This document shows, one piece after another, positions 34,784-43,058 of a stretch of DNA of 64,000 bases. The DNA is from JAUNSR01 sp036655355. GTDB taxonomy: Bacteria > Bacteroidota > Bacteroidia > Bacteroidales > JAUNSR01. A program made the translations under genes and the position numbers. The notes under the pieces were generated by a model. The model saw nothing but the letters and a program-made list of their open reading frames with translations. It did no database searches and was not told where the DNA came from. The stretch spans positions 62,001 through 126,000 of the forward strand of contig JAVVQG010000009.1 in assembly GCA_036655355.1 (NCBI GenBank). The letters run 5' to 3'. Every line of letters begins with the position of its first letter. Position 1 is the stretch's first letter.

Positions 34784-36802
34784 TTAGCGCATTGCTTCGG
34801 TTTCTGTAAAAGGCTGATATGGCGAAAGGTTGAACGTGAAATTACCATATGAATCCGTTCCATTCTTCCCTTTTACCTGTGCACGGACTTTATACTCGGA
34901 TTTCTGATTGTATTTTTTCACTTCGAGATTATACAAGAAACTTTTCGTTTTATTGGTTCCACGGAACGTGTCGGCCAAGCCGTCATGTTCATCCGTCGAA
35001 ATCACTTTTCCATCTTGAAGCAACTCAACCTTACTGATCTCTAGATGGTTTGTTCCTTCAGTGAAATAATAACCTGCGATAATACGACCATCCGCATACA
35101 TTTTTGATGTTACATCATACTCAAGCGGAGCAAACTCTTCCGTTATATCCGCCGGTGTCCACTTAGCCGTAATGTAACCTCCCGGACGATAATAGTCCAC
35201 TTTCAGAGCATCCAAACGAGGATAAGCTTCGGCTAATCTCGATTCAAATTCTTTAAAATCTTTTCCTTCGGCTTCACACCATCCGATTTCCGCAACACCT
35301 AACAGGCGAGGAAAATTATTTACATTGATATCCTTTACCTCTTGTGGAACTGCCGGCCACATATTTGCCTGCACTCCCAAAACGAATTTGTGCTGTTCTG
35401 TAGGTAGATTACTTGTAGGATTATAATGATAAATACGTTCTAGGGAGTTGATATTGGGATAGGCTAGATCACACATGGTTCCATCATTTCTATCAGCCTG
35501 TGTAATATCGAAATAAAGGTGAGAAGCTGGAGAGGCTACCGTATAAAAGCCATTAGCAGAGGCCTTTTCGATAGCATTTGCTCCCAACCATGACATGATG
35601 GCTGTTTGTTTTGTCAGACTTTCATGATGTTCTAAGATATCATTCCACCCGATTGGTTTTTTCCCTTTCGAGGCAATAATCTGTGATACACGACCTACGA
35701 AATAGTTTTGCAGTTCGCCCACTTTACTCATCCCCTTCTCTTTCATAAAAGCTTGGATATGTTCTTCTTTCTCCCAGAAACGATGCATCACCTCATCACC
35801 TCCGAAATGAATGTATTCTCCCGGAAACAGAGATGCTAATTCCGTAAAGACATCATCAAGGAATTGATATACACTTTCCTTAGTAGGATCTAACGTATTT
35901 GGAGTAAACTGATTTCCCCAATAGCCCCAAGCCGAACAGAATGGAAATACATAACCCGGTGTATGATTTTTATTGACCGCCAATTCCGGATAAACCAAAA
36001 GCGTAGGCCAACTATGACCCGGTACATCAATTTCGGGTACAATGGTTATCTGACGTGCAGCAGCATAATCCACAACCTCACGAATCTGTTCTTGAGTATA
36101 GAAGCCACTTCGTTCAGCCGGTTGATTCTCACTCTCATGAAACTGAGTGGCAACGTCGGAAGTGAGTTCAGGGTATTTTTTAATCTCAATGCGCCATCCT
36201 TGATCATCAGTAAGGTGCCAATGAAAAACATTCATTTTATATAGTGCCATCACATCAAGATATTTCTTGATAACATCTACTCCATAGAAAGTGCGACTCA
36301 CATCTTTCATATATCCACGCCAGCCGAAACGGGGCTTATCCTTGATTTTCACGCAAGGAATTTCCCATGAAACACCTTTTACTCTCTTTGTGTTTTCAAT
36401 AGCGGCCGGCAATAACTGACGTAAACTCTGAGTTCCATAGAAAGCACCCTTTGCATTAGATGCACGGATTATAATTTGCTGAGGTGTTACCTCTAAGGCA
36501 TAACCTTCCTCACCCAATGAATTGAAAGAAGAATCGAATACCAAAGAGATAGCGGACTGTTTATCATTTGAAGTCACTGGACATTTAAAACCGGTAGATT
36601 GTCGGATAATAGATGCTAAAAGATTAGCGCTCTCTTCAAATCGTTCGTCAGCTGAAATTGAAATTTTTTTTCCTAGGACGAAACTTCCGTTTTGTTCCTG
36701 CATATGCAACGGTTTCGGGATAATGTTTGTAGCAGGAAGTTGAGAAGCATACATGCTCATAAACATTGTAAATGCACAGGCGACGAATGGATTGTTTTTC
36801 AT
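34784..36802 (-). CDS. Beta-N-acetylhexosaminidase (GH20)
   Basis: A 672-residue secreted GH20 enzyme with a signal peptide at about 1-24. A GH20b alpha/beta domain (residues 25-150) precedes the TIM barrel (about 155-500), which contains NVFHWHLTDDQGWRIE, EIDVPGHSW and the catalytic pair D336-E337 in HFGGDEVMH. In this substrate-assisted mechanism the Asp orients the 2-acetamido group and the Glu is the general acid. A C-terminal beta-sandwich region (about 550-660) resembles the chitobiase/FN3-like tails of Bacteroidetes members. It cleaves terminal beta-GlcNAc or GalNAc. It is the first gene of a two-gene operon with lacZ and is divergent from sulfatase 2. Confidence 0.94.
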   Translation of the reverse strand: MKNNPFVACAFTMFMSMYASQLPATNIIPKPLHMQEQNGSFVLGKKISISADERFEESANLLASIIRQSTGFKCPVTSNDKQSAISLVFDSSFNSLGEEGYALEVTPQQIIIRASNAKGAFYGTQSLRQLLPAAIENTKRVKGVSWEIPCVKIKDKPRFGWRGYMKDVSRTFYGVDVIKKYLDVMALYKMNVFHWHLTDDQGWRIEIKKYPELTSDVATQFHESENQPAERSGFYTQEQIREVVDYAAARQITIVPEIDVPGHSWPTLLVYPELAVNKNHTPGYVFPFCSAWGYWGNQFTPNTLDPTKESVYQFLDDVFTELASLFPGEYIHFGGDEVMHRFWEKEEHIQAFMKEKGMSKVGELQNYFVGRVSQIIASKGKKPIGWNDILEHHESLTKQTAIMSWLGANAIEKASANGFYTVASPASHLYFDITQADRNDGTMCDLAYPNINSLERIYHYNPTSNLPTEQHKFVLGVQANMWPAVPQEVKDINVNNFPRLLGVAEIGWCEAEGKDFKEFESRLAEAYPRLDALKVDYYRPGGYITAKWTPADITEEFAPLEYDVTSKMYADGRIIAGYYFTEGTNHLEISKVELLQDGKVISTDEHDGLADTFRGTNKTKSFLYNLEVKKYNQKSEYKVRAQVKGKNGTDSYGNFTFNLSPYQPFTETEAMR

Positions 36803-36978
36803 ATTGATTGTATATTAATAAAGCGGGTAGATGAACCCTAGTTTAGGCAAATAAGTTAATTCGAGATGAATTCTTGTGTTTTCTGTCGTAAATATAGGAT
36901 TTTATCTAACATTTTGAAAAATTAATTTTATCAAAATCAGAAACCGCTCCTCTTATGTCGTGCAAATAAGTAGATCTA

Positions 36979-37008
36979 TTGGATTATGACCATAAAAAGT
37001 TAGTTTTG
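36979..37008 (+). promoter_or_regulatory. Promoter of sulfatase 2
   Basis: TTG (36979-36981), 19-base spacer, TAGTTTTG (37001-37008): a good Bacteroidetes -33/-7 promoter with a leader near 37 nt. The 249-base divergent region also has to hold the promoter of the GH20-lacZ operon, whose best -7 candidate on the minus strand is the imperfect TATATTTA near 36886-36893. Confidence 0.6.
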
Positions 37009-37051
37009 TATTCTTATTCTTTAATCTAACCAGTCAATATCATCACGAAAA

Positions 37052-38641
37052 ATGAAAAATATCTCTATTGCCAGCATTTCTCTACTTTCTGTACTTAACC
37101 CCATTGATGCCGTTTCTGGTGAAAAATCGAAGCAACAACCCAATATCATTCTAATCATGTGTGACGACATGGGATTTTCAGATCTTGGTTGTTACGGTGG
37201 TGAAGTGAATACCCCGAACATTGATTTTCTAGGAAAGAATGGCGTTCGCTTTACCCAATTTAAAAATTCGGGTCGAAGTTGTCCCAGTCGTGCTGCTCTC
37301 ATGACAGGTCATTATCAGCACGAGGCAGGAATGGGCTGGATGGCGGCTGTTGATGAACATCGTATTGGTTATCGGGGTCAGATCAGAAACGACATTCCTA
37401 CAATCGCCGAGATATTGGGAAAGAATGGATATACCAATTATCTAAGCGGAAAATGGCACCTTACAGTAGTCGGCGGATATAATCAACCAAACGGCAGTTA
37501 TCCTGTTCAGCGTGGATTTGATAAATATTACGGTTGTCTCAGCGGTGGAGGGAGTTATTACAAACCGACACCGGTATACTCTGATTTGAATCGTATTACG
37601 GAACTACCGTCTGATTATTATTACACTACTGCGATTACCGATTCAGCCGTTAGTTTTATTCAACAACATCCGAAAGAGGAACCGATGTTTCTATATATCG
37701 CTCACTATGCTCCTCACCTTCCGCTTCAGGCTCCAAAAGAACGGGTAGAAGCCTGTCGTGAAAGATATCGGGTCGGCTATGACGTTCTAAAAAAACAACG
37801 TTTTGAAAAACAACAAGCCATGGGCATATTCAATACGGAATATCAGCTTCCGATTCATCAGAAAGAGTTCGGTGAAAATCGCCCCGCTTGGGAATCGCTC
37901 GATAAAAAGAAACAAGAACAATGGATCACAGACATGGCCACTTTTGCGGCTATGATAGAAATCATGGATGACGGCATCGGTGAGGTGATTCAAGCAACAA
38001 AAGAAAAAGGTCTATATGAAAACACCATATTCATTTTTCTCAGCGACAATGGCTCCACGAATGAAGGAGGATATCTTGGTCAACTGATGGCTGATCTAAG
38101 CAATACACCTTTCAGAAGTTATAAACAATGGACATTCCAAGGAGGTACAAGTTCACCTTTGATTATTATGCACGGTGATGAAAATAAAAATACACAAAAA
38201 GGATTGTTTTGTAATGATGCAAGCCATATCATCGACCTCTTCCCGACTTGTCTTGATCTAGCCCATGCCAAATATCCTGCTAAATTCCAAGGGAATAAGA
38301 TTCGATTATCAGGAACATCCCTTTTACCGGCAACAGAAAATAAGAAGATAAAGAAACGGGATCTTTATTTCGAGCATCAGACCTCTTGCGCCATTATTTC
38401 TGAGGGATGGAAACTCGTTCGTGCGAATGGTAAAACTCCGTGGGAATTGATAAATCTGGATGCCGATCCATTTGAAACGACTGATCTTTCTGCTCAATAT
38501 CCCGACAAGGTGATCAAACTCGAAAAAAAATGGAACAAATGGGCAAAGCAGCAATCCGTTTTCCCTTTTGAATATCGTCCCTGGACAGAACGCATCAATT
38601 ATTATAAATCTCAAAATGCAAATCAAAGCGGGATAGATTAA
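37052..38641 (+). CDS. Ser-type sulfatase 2 (arylsulfatase-like, S1 family)
   Basis: A 529-residue exported sulfatase with a signal peptide at about 1-20. The first metal motif is IMCDDMGFSDLGCYGGE. The maturation motif is S76-C77-P-S-R80 in GRSCPSRAALMTG, so S76 becomes formylglycine via an anSME. YLSGKWHL and FLSDNGSTNEGG carry further active-site residues, in the pattern of arylsulfatase A-like enzymes. It differs clearly from sulfatase 1 in all motif contexts, so a different sulfated substrate is expected. The C-terminus ends in ELINLDADPFETTDL, typical of the family. It is divergent from the GH20-lacZ operon and ends 17 bases from the convergent EamA gene without an obvious hairpin. Confidence 0.92.
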   Translation: MKNISIASISLLSVLNPIDAVSGEKSKQQPNIILIMCDDMGFSDLGCYGGEVNTPNIDFLGKNGVRFTQFKNSGRSCPSRAALMTGHYQHEAGMGWMAAVDEHRIGYRGQIRNDIPTIAEILGKNGYTNYLSGKWHLTVVGGYNQPNGSYPVQRGFDKYYGCLSGGGSYYKPTPVYSDLNRITELPSDYYYTTAITDSAVSFIQQHPKEEPMFLYIAHYAPHLPLQAPKERVEACRERYRVGYDVLKKQRFEKQQAMGIFNTEYQLPIHQKEFGENRPAWESLDKKKQEQWITDMATFAAMIEIMDDGIGEVIQATKEKGLYENTIFIFLSDNGSTNEGGYLGQLMADLSNTPFRSYKQWTFQGGTSSPLIIMHGDENKNTQKGLFCNDASHIIDLFPTCLDLAHAKYPAKFQGNKIRLSGTSLLPATENKKIKKRDLYFEHQTSCAIISEGWKLVRANGKTPWELINLDADPFETTDLSAQYPDKVIKLEKKWNKWAKQQSVFPFEYRPWTERINYYKSQNANQSGID

Positions 38642-38658
38642 CGTCTATTTCTCTGAAG

Positions 38659-39567
38659 TCATCCTGCCGGAGTTTTCTTTTTTAAATTGGCAAGATAAAC
38701 TCCGGCAATAACCAAGATGATCGCAACAGGTTCGTCCCACCTCAATACAGCCTGTCCCAGAATTACAGATGCAATGGTAGCTATTATTGGAATCAAATAG
38801 ATATACATTGAAACAATCGTTGAAGAAAGGCTTTTCAACGAAACAGGAATAAGAACATATGCCAGGGCTGATGGAAATATTGCAATATATAATGTTACCA
38901 ATAACGGAGTAATCTGATAATTCCGTACCAGATTAGAATGCAGTAAATCAGGCAAACCGACCGGTAAAGATACTAGAAAAGCACTTAAAAACATCCACCG
39001 CAACAAGTTGACCGGATTATATTTCCGAGACACGTCCCTAGTGAATATCAGATAGATACTATAAATAAACGCTGCCACAAAAACAAGAATATTTCCCAAC
39101 ATCTCGGTTTCCTTACCTCGTTTTCCTTGAAGAAGTATTATCAATAAAGCTCCACTTAATGCTAAAAGAATACCAACCGCTTTCAATGGAGTAATTTTTT
39201 CTTTAAAGATAAAAGCTGAAAGAACCAAAACGATAATAGGAGAAAGCGTAAGAATAATGGCCGCATCTATCGGAGAAGTCTCTCCTATGCCGTAACCATA
39301 CAGGAAGAAAAAAAGAGCCAATCCCAAGATTCCACCTAATAAAATAGTCAGCCAATCCTTAGCCCAATCTAGTTTCTGATTCTTTATCCCCAAAGAAATC
39401 AACCAACAGATTAAGAAACCTCCCGAAGTTCGAATAAATGTATAGGCAGAAGCATCTAACCAACCATCGAAGATGTAAGTCGTGGCAGGAATATTCAAAG
39501 AGAAAAAAAGAACTGCCAAAAAAGAGGTGAGATGCCCCGTGATTTTATTTTCCAAGTTTACTTTCAT
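38659..39567 (-). CDS. EamA/DMT-family transporter
   Basis: A 302-residue inner-membrane protein with 10 predicted helices in two EamA repeats (about 12-145 and 160-295). Each repeat has the typical second-helix patterns, such as ALFFFLYGYGIGETSPIDAAIILTL in the first. Members of the drug/metabolite transporter superfamily export amino acids, nucleosides or other metabolites. The substrate cannot be inferred. It is divergent from the DUF488 gene; an inverted repeat at 39597-39624 lies in the shared region. Confidence 0.88.
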   Translation of the reverse strand: MKVNLENKITGHLTSFLAVLFFSLNIPATTYIFDGWLDASAYTFIRTSGGFLICWLISLGIKNQKLDWAKDWLTILLGGILGLALFFFLYGYGIGETSPIDAAIILTLSPIIVLVLSAFIFKEKITPLKAVGILLALSGALLIILLQGKRGKETEMLGNILVFVAAFIYSIYLIFTRDVSRKYNPVNLLRWMFLSAFLVSLPVGLPDLLHSNLVRNYQITPLLVTLYIAIFPSALAYVLIPVSLKSLSSTIVSMYIYLIPIIATIASVILGQAVLRWDEPVAIILVIAGVYLANLKKKTPAG

Positions 39568-39596
39568 ACAACTTATTGTCTCTTATTTATTTCTCT

Positions 39597-39624
39597 AACA
39601 AATCAACCTACCGATTGGTTTGTT
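39597..39624. promoter_or_regulatory. Inverted repeat in the EamA/DUF488 divergent region, possible operator
   Basis: AACAAATCAACC (39597-39608), spacer TACC, then GATTGGTTTGTT (39613-39624) form an imperfect dyad of two 12-nt arms. It lies 30 bases upstream of the EamA start and 50 bases upstream of the DUF488 start. No regulator gene is adjacent; function is inferred from position only. Confidence 0.4.
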
Positions 39625-39674
39625 ATAATCCACGAAGCTGTAAACATCTCAACTACGACTAGTGTTAGTTAAAT

Positions 39675-40268
39675 ATGAGTGATGAAGTAAAAAAATACGG
39701 ACTAACTATGAAAGAAACGGTGCCTCCGAAAACGTTATGGACTATTGGACATTCCACCCATTCCTCCACCTATTTCATGAGCATGCTGAAAGCTTTTGAT
39801 ATAGAAGTGCTTGCTGATATAAGAAAACTTCCCGGATCCCGAAAATATCCTCATTTCAATCAGGAGAACCTAAAAGAAACCCTTTTGGAGAACGGCATTG
39901 TTTATCTCTATCTTCCGGAGTTAACGGGAAGAAGAAAAGCCCGTCCGGATTCTGCAAACACCGCATGGCGTAACCAATCCTTCAAAGGATATGCCGATTA
40001 TATGGAAACTGCTGATTTTATGCATGGCATTCAATCTCTTATTGCGGTGGCTTCAGAAAAAAGAACTGCCATCATGTGCGCAGAAGCCGTTTGGTGGAGA
40101 TGTCACCGATCCATGGTTGCTGATTACCTGAAGTCTATCGGATGGACTGTGATACATATTCTGGATGACAACAAATGCAAGATTCACCCTTACACATCCG
40201 CAGCAAATACAGAAACCGGCAAATTGAATTACCACGGGAACAGTACCCTTTTGACACCTAAGCCCTAG
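39675..40268 (+). CDS. DUF488 family protein
   Basis: A 197-residue cytoplasmic protein of the DUF488 family. The diagnostic features are LWTIGHSTHSSTYF, LADIRKLPGSRKYPHFN and IMCAEAVWWRCHRSMVADYL, with conserved Cys, Glu and His likely forming the active or binding site. The function of the family is not established. The first 15 residues are poorly conserved, so ATG 39708 (MKETVPPKTLW) is an alternative start. It is followed by a strong hairpin shared with the convergent cyuA. Confidence 0.88.
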   Translation: MSDEVKKYGLTMKETVPPKTLWTIGHSTHSSTYFMSMLKAFDIEVLADIRKLPGSRKYPHFNQENLKETLLENGIVYLYLPELTGRRKARPDSANTAWRNQSFKGYADYMETADFMHGIQSLIAVASEKRTAIMCAEAVWWRCHRSMVADYLKSIGWTVIHILDDNKCKIHPYTSAANTETGKLNYHGNSTLLTPKP

Positions 40269-40287
40269 TTTAATCTAGAACATAAAT

Positions 40288-40333
40288 AAAGTGCCTCCGA
40301 AAAGTATAATATCTAACTTTTTGGAGGCACTTT
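40288..40333. terminator. Bidirectional terminator, DUF488 / cyuA
   Basis: Arms AAAGTGCCTCCGAAAAGT (40288-40305) and ACTTTTTGGAGGCACTTT (40316-40333) pair over 18 positions with one mismatch. Confidence 0.8.
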
Positions 40334-40388
40334 AAACGATTTATGGACTATTATCTATAATAAATAGAAGTGTTCAAAGGAACTATTC

Positions 40389-40432
40389 GATTAAATTCCG
40401 GGTCAGCGTAATTCACGATCCGGAATTTAATC
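40389..40432 (-). other. Hairpin overlapping the cyuA stop codon
   Basis: GATTAAATTCCGG (40389-40401) and CCGGAATTTAATC (40420-40432) are a perfect 13-bp inverted repeat, with GTC/GAT partly extending it inward. The right arm includes the cyuA stop codon. No T-run follows on the minus strand, so it may protect the mRNA 3' end rather than terminate. Confidence 0.5.
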
Positions 40433-41756
40433 AATTACATCCCGGTATATGGCTTCGCTTATTAATCATAATATTCAACATGATATTATCTGTGTTCTGC
40501 ATCCCGGTTGAACCGATGGTACCCAGATTACGAATCGTACGTTCGATATCTTCCTCGATAATCCCGTCATTTTCAGAGATACAGATCTCATCTACTGCCA
40601 AGATCGCAGACTGTACGGCAGATGATGTTCCGGACGAAACCTTGAGGGCGCAACCAGCTTTCGCTCCGTCACAAACCATTCCGGTAATATTTCCGATCAT
40701 ATTCTTAATGGCATACGTAACTTCGGTATATCCTCCTCCCATCAGATAAGAGATTCCACAAGCAGCTCCAGAAGAAGCAACTACACAACCACAAAGTGCT
40801 GAGAGTCTACCCAAGTAACCCTTGATATGGATCGCCACCAAATGACTCAATGTCAAAGCCCGAATCAGTTGCTCTTCCGTTGAGCCAAGTTTTGCAGCAG
40901 TGGCAACAACAGGCAATGTCACGGTAATCCCCTGATTTCCACTCCCCGAATTACTCATGGCAGGTAAAGTACAGCCACCCATACGAGCATCTGCTGCGGC
41001 AGCGGTAATAGACATGGCATACGACAATATTCCTGAACCGAAAATAGAGTCATGGTGTGAATTGCGAATCGTTTTCCCGATTTGCAATCCGTATTTCTTA
41101 TTCAGCCCCTCCTGCGCAATGGCCATATTCAAATCGGCTGCATTTTTGATAAAAGCAATCTCCTCAAGGGGAGCCGTACTTGCGAATTCAAAAATAGAAG
41201 ATACTGTCATTTCCAAACCTTTCTCTTCCGGTTTTTCTTTACCACAGCCACCCGATTTATCTTCTGCCGCAAATATCACATCACCATCGAGCATCACTTC
41301 AGTAATACGGTCATGCTCTCCGATGATCGTTACCGAAGCGGTATGATGCGTACTCCAACAACTGGCTTGAATGAAAAGTTTTATATCAAGAGGTGAAAGT
41401 TTTATCTCTACGCGATTTGCATCTACCCACGTCTTCGCTTCTGCAACACTAGCTGAAGAAACATCTCGAAGAACTTCGAGTCCGTATTCCGACTTCCCGC
41501 AACACGCACCCAATGCGGAGGCGATGTAAAGCCCATTCATCCCGGTTCCCGGAATGCCAACGCCCATCGCATTTTTGAGGATATTGGCGCTTACCTCAAC
41601 GGTAATTTTTGCGGGCTTCTCCCCTGTTGCGCGTAATACCTCGGTAGCTTTAGCTACAGCCAACGCTACAGCAATCGGCTCGGTACAACCCAAAGCCGGT
41701 TTGACCTCTTTTTTCAGCAGGTCAACATATTGTTTTCTTATTTCAGATATAAGCAT
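40431..41756 (-). CDS. cyuA: L-cysteine desulfidase-like protein (CyuA/YhaM, UPF0597)
   Basis: A 441-residue cytoplasmic protein of the UPF0597/YhaM family, anaerobic L-cysteine desulfidases that convert cysteine to pyruvate, ammonia and sulfide. The conserved Cys expected to bind a 4Fe-4S cluster are visible in ALGCTEPIA, RMGGCTLPAMSNSGSGNQG, LCGCVV and CDGAKAGCALKV, a pattern shared with the serine dehydratase alpha domain. The glycine-rich SNSGSGNQG loop is typical. It is divergent from the FHA gene with its own -7 box, and converges on DUF488. A source of sulfide in an anaerobe; no adjacent cysteine permease is present. Confidence 0.9.
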   Translation of the reverse strand: MLISEIRKQYVDLLKKEVKPALGCTEPIAVALAVAKATEVLRATGEKPAKITVEVSANILKNAMGVGIPGTGMNGLYIASALGACCGKSEYGLEVLRDVSSASVAEAKTWVDANRVEIKLSPLDIKLFIQASCWSTHHTASVTIIGEHDRITEVMLDGDVIFAAEDKSGGCGKEKPEEKGLEMTVSSIFEFASTAPLEEIAFIKNAADLNMAIAQEGLNKKYGLQIGKTIRNSHHDSIFGSGILSYAMSITAAAADARMGGCTLPAMSNSGSGNQGITVTLPVVATAAKLGSTEEQLIRALTLSHLVAIHIKGYLGRLSALCGCVVASSGAACGISYLMGGGYTEVTYAIKNMIGNITGMVCDGAKAGCALKVSSGTSSAVQSAILAVDEICISENDGIIEEDIERTIRNLGTIGSTGMQNTDNIMLNIMINKRSHIPGCN

Positions 41757-41799
41757 ATAATTGTGTTCGGTTTTTATGATGAATTTTTATTTTCTTTTG

Positions 41800-41807
41800 C
41801 AAATATA
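41800..41807 (-). promoter_or_regulatory. Putative -7 box of cyuA
   Basis: TATATTTG on the minus strand, 43 bases before the cyuA ATG; no -33 TTG is seen at 19-21 bases. Confidence 0.4.
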
Positions 41808-41860
41808 ATTAAGAAATGCTTCATTCTTAGATTGAGTTCCTCCCTTTCGCCATTATTTTC

Positions 41861-41868
41861 TATCTTTG
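41861..41868 (+). promoter_or_regulatory. Putative -7 box of the FHA gene
   Basis: TATCTTTG, 20 bases before the ATG at 41889, giving a very short leader of about 12-15 nt. Confidence 0.5.
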
Positions 41869-41888
41869 CAACAGAAATATAATCAGAA

Positions 41889-42407
41889 ATGAAGAAAGTA
41901 CTATGTCCGCGATGTGATAATTACCTCACATTCGATGAAACAAAATATCAGGGAGTGGGTGTGATCCACTTTATTTGCCAATATTGCGGTCGACGTTTCG
42001 GCGTTCGCCTTGGTTCAAAAGAAGCTGATGCTGAAAAGATGAAGACTAGCGATGGTGAAGAGTGCGGCAGCATTACCGTTATTGAAAATCAATTCGGTTA
42101 CAAACAGGAATTCCCGCTTTATATTGGTGATAACATCATCGGACGTCGGTCAAAAGGAACAATCGTACAAGCACCGATTATATCGGGAGATATGAGTATG
42201 GACCGTCAGCATTGCATTATTAATGTGAAACGAAACAAACAAGGAAAAGCAGTCTATACGTTACGCGACTTTCCGAGTCTGACAGGGACATTTCTTTTCA
42301 ATGAATTGGTTGGACGCGGCGAGCGCATCATCCTTTCAGGTGCTCCGATCATCACGATTGGTGCAACAACTTTCTTGGTAAATATGGAAGGGGAAGAAAA
42401 CGAGTAA
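41889..42407 (+). CDS. Zinc-ribbon plus FHA-domain protein
   Basis: A 172-residue cytoplasmic protein. The N-terminus holds a zinc-ribbon-like CPRC (residues 6-9) and CQYC (30-33). The C-terminal half is a forkhead-associated domain that binds phosphothreonine: YIGDNIIGRRSKG, DMSMDRQHCIINV and RDFPSLTGTFLFNE carry the conserved Gly-Arg, Ser-x-x-His and Asn positions in modified form (MDRQH replaces the common S-R-x-H). The N-terminal ribbon resembles the MJ0042/zinc-finger modules attached to signalling proteins. No kinase or phosphatase gene is adjacent, so the partner is unknown. Confidence 0.85.
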   Translation: MKKVLCPRCDNYLTFDETKYQGVGVIHFICQYCGRRFGVRLGSKEADAEKMKTSDGEECGSITVIENQFGYKQEFPLYIGDNIIGRRSKGTIVQAPIISGDMSMDRQHCIINVKRNKQGKAVYTLRDFPSLTGTFLFNELVGRGERIILSGAPIITIGATTFLVNMEGEENE

Positions 42408-42432
42408 TCTATTTTCAAAAGCAATGAACAAA

Positions 42433-42470
42433 AAAAGCTACCTAAAAACAATGCGTTTTAGGTAGCTTTT
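42433..42470. terminator. Bidirectional terminator, FHA gene / mntP
   Basis: A perfect 15-bp stem AAAAGCTACCTAAAA (42433-42447) with TTTTAGGTAGCTTTT (42456-42470), A-rich before and T-rich after. Confidence 0.92.
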
Positions 42471-42484
42471 TTTGTTCATTAAAA

Positions 42485-43048
42485 TTAAGCCAATACCGTA
42501 TGTTCCAATAGGATTTTTATACCAATCCCGACCAATATGGCCCCCCCGACCAATTCGATGTTGATAAATTTCATCTTTCCGAATTTACATCCGAAGAAAA
42601 GGCCCAGAAAACTAAAAACAAAGGTTGTTGCAAAGATAATAATGACCGGATAAAGAATGGTCGTTTTCAGAAATGCCATTCCCACGCCTACAGCCATTGC
42701 ATCGATACTTGTCGCCAACCCTAAAGTCATGATTCTTTTTGTGGAAAGCGATGTGATTCCGCTTTCTTCATCTCCTCCGCGCAATGCTTCATAAATCATC
42801 TTACCACCTAGATAAGCTAAAAGAACAAATGCAATCCAATGATCGACAGAATTGATGTAGGTACTGAAGTTAATTCCAAGTGCCCAGCCTACGAATGTTA
42901 AGACTCCCTGAAAAGCAGCCAGAATAAAAGCTATTTTCGCTGCCTCGCGAAAACGAAAACAACTCATAAAAATTCCGCTAGCAACGCTTACGGACAATGA
43001 ATCCATCGAAAGGCCGATGGCAATCATCAGAATGGTTAAAAAACTCAT
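42485..43048 (-). CDS. mntP: Manganese efflux pump MntP
   Basis: A 187-residue inner-membrane protein with six helices, exporting Mn2+. The two-repeat family signatures are GLSMDSLSVSVASG near the N-terminus and LATSIDAMAVGVG in the second half, each with the conserved Asp in the membrane. It starts 10 bases after the Upf1-like helicase stop and is probably translated from the same transcript. No yybP-ykoY riboswitch can be present, as there is no leader. Confidence 0.93.
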   Translation of the reverse strand: MSFLTILMIAIGLSMDSLSVSVASGIFMSCFRFREAAKIAFILAAFQGVLTFVGWALGINFSTYINSVDHWIAFVLLAYLGGKMIYEALRGGDEESGITSLSTKRIMTLGLATSIDAMAVGVGMAFLKTTILYPVIIIFATTFVFSFLGLFFGCKFGKMKFINIELVGGAILVGIGIKILLEHTVLA

Positions 43049-43058
43049 CGTATGTAAT

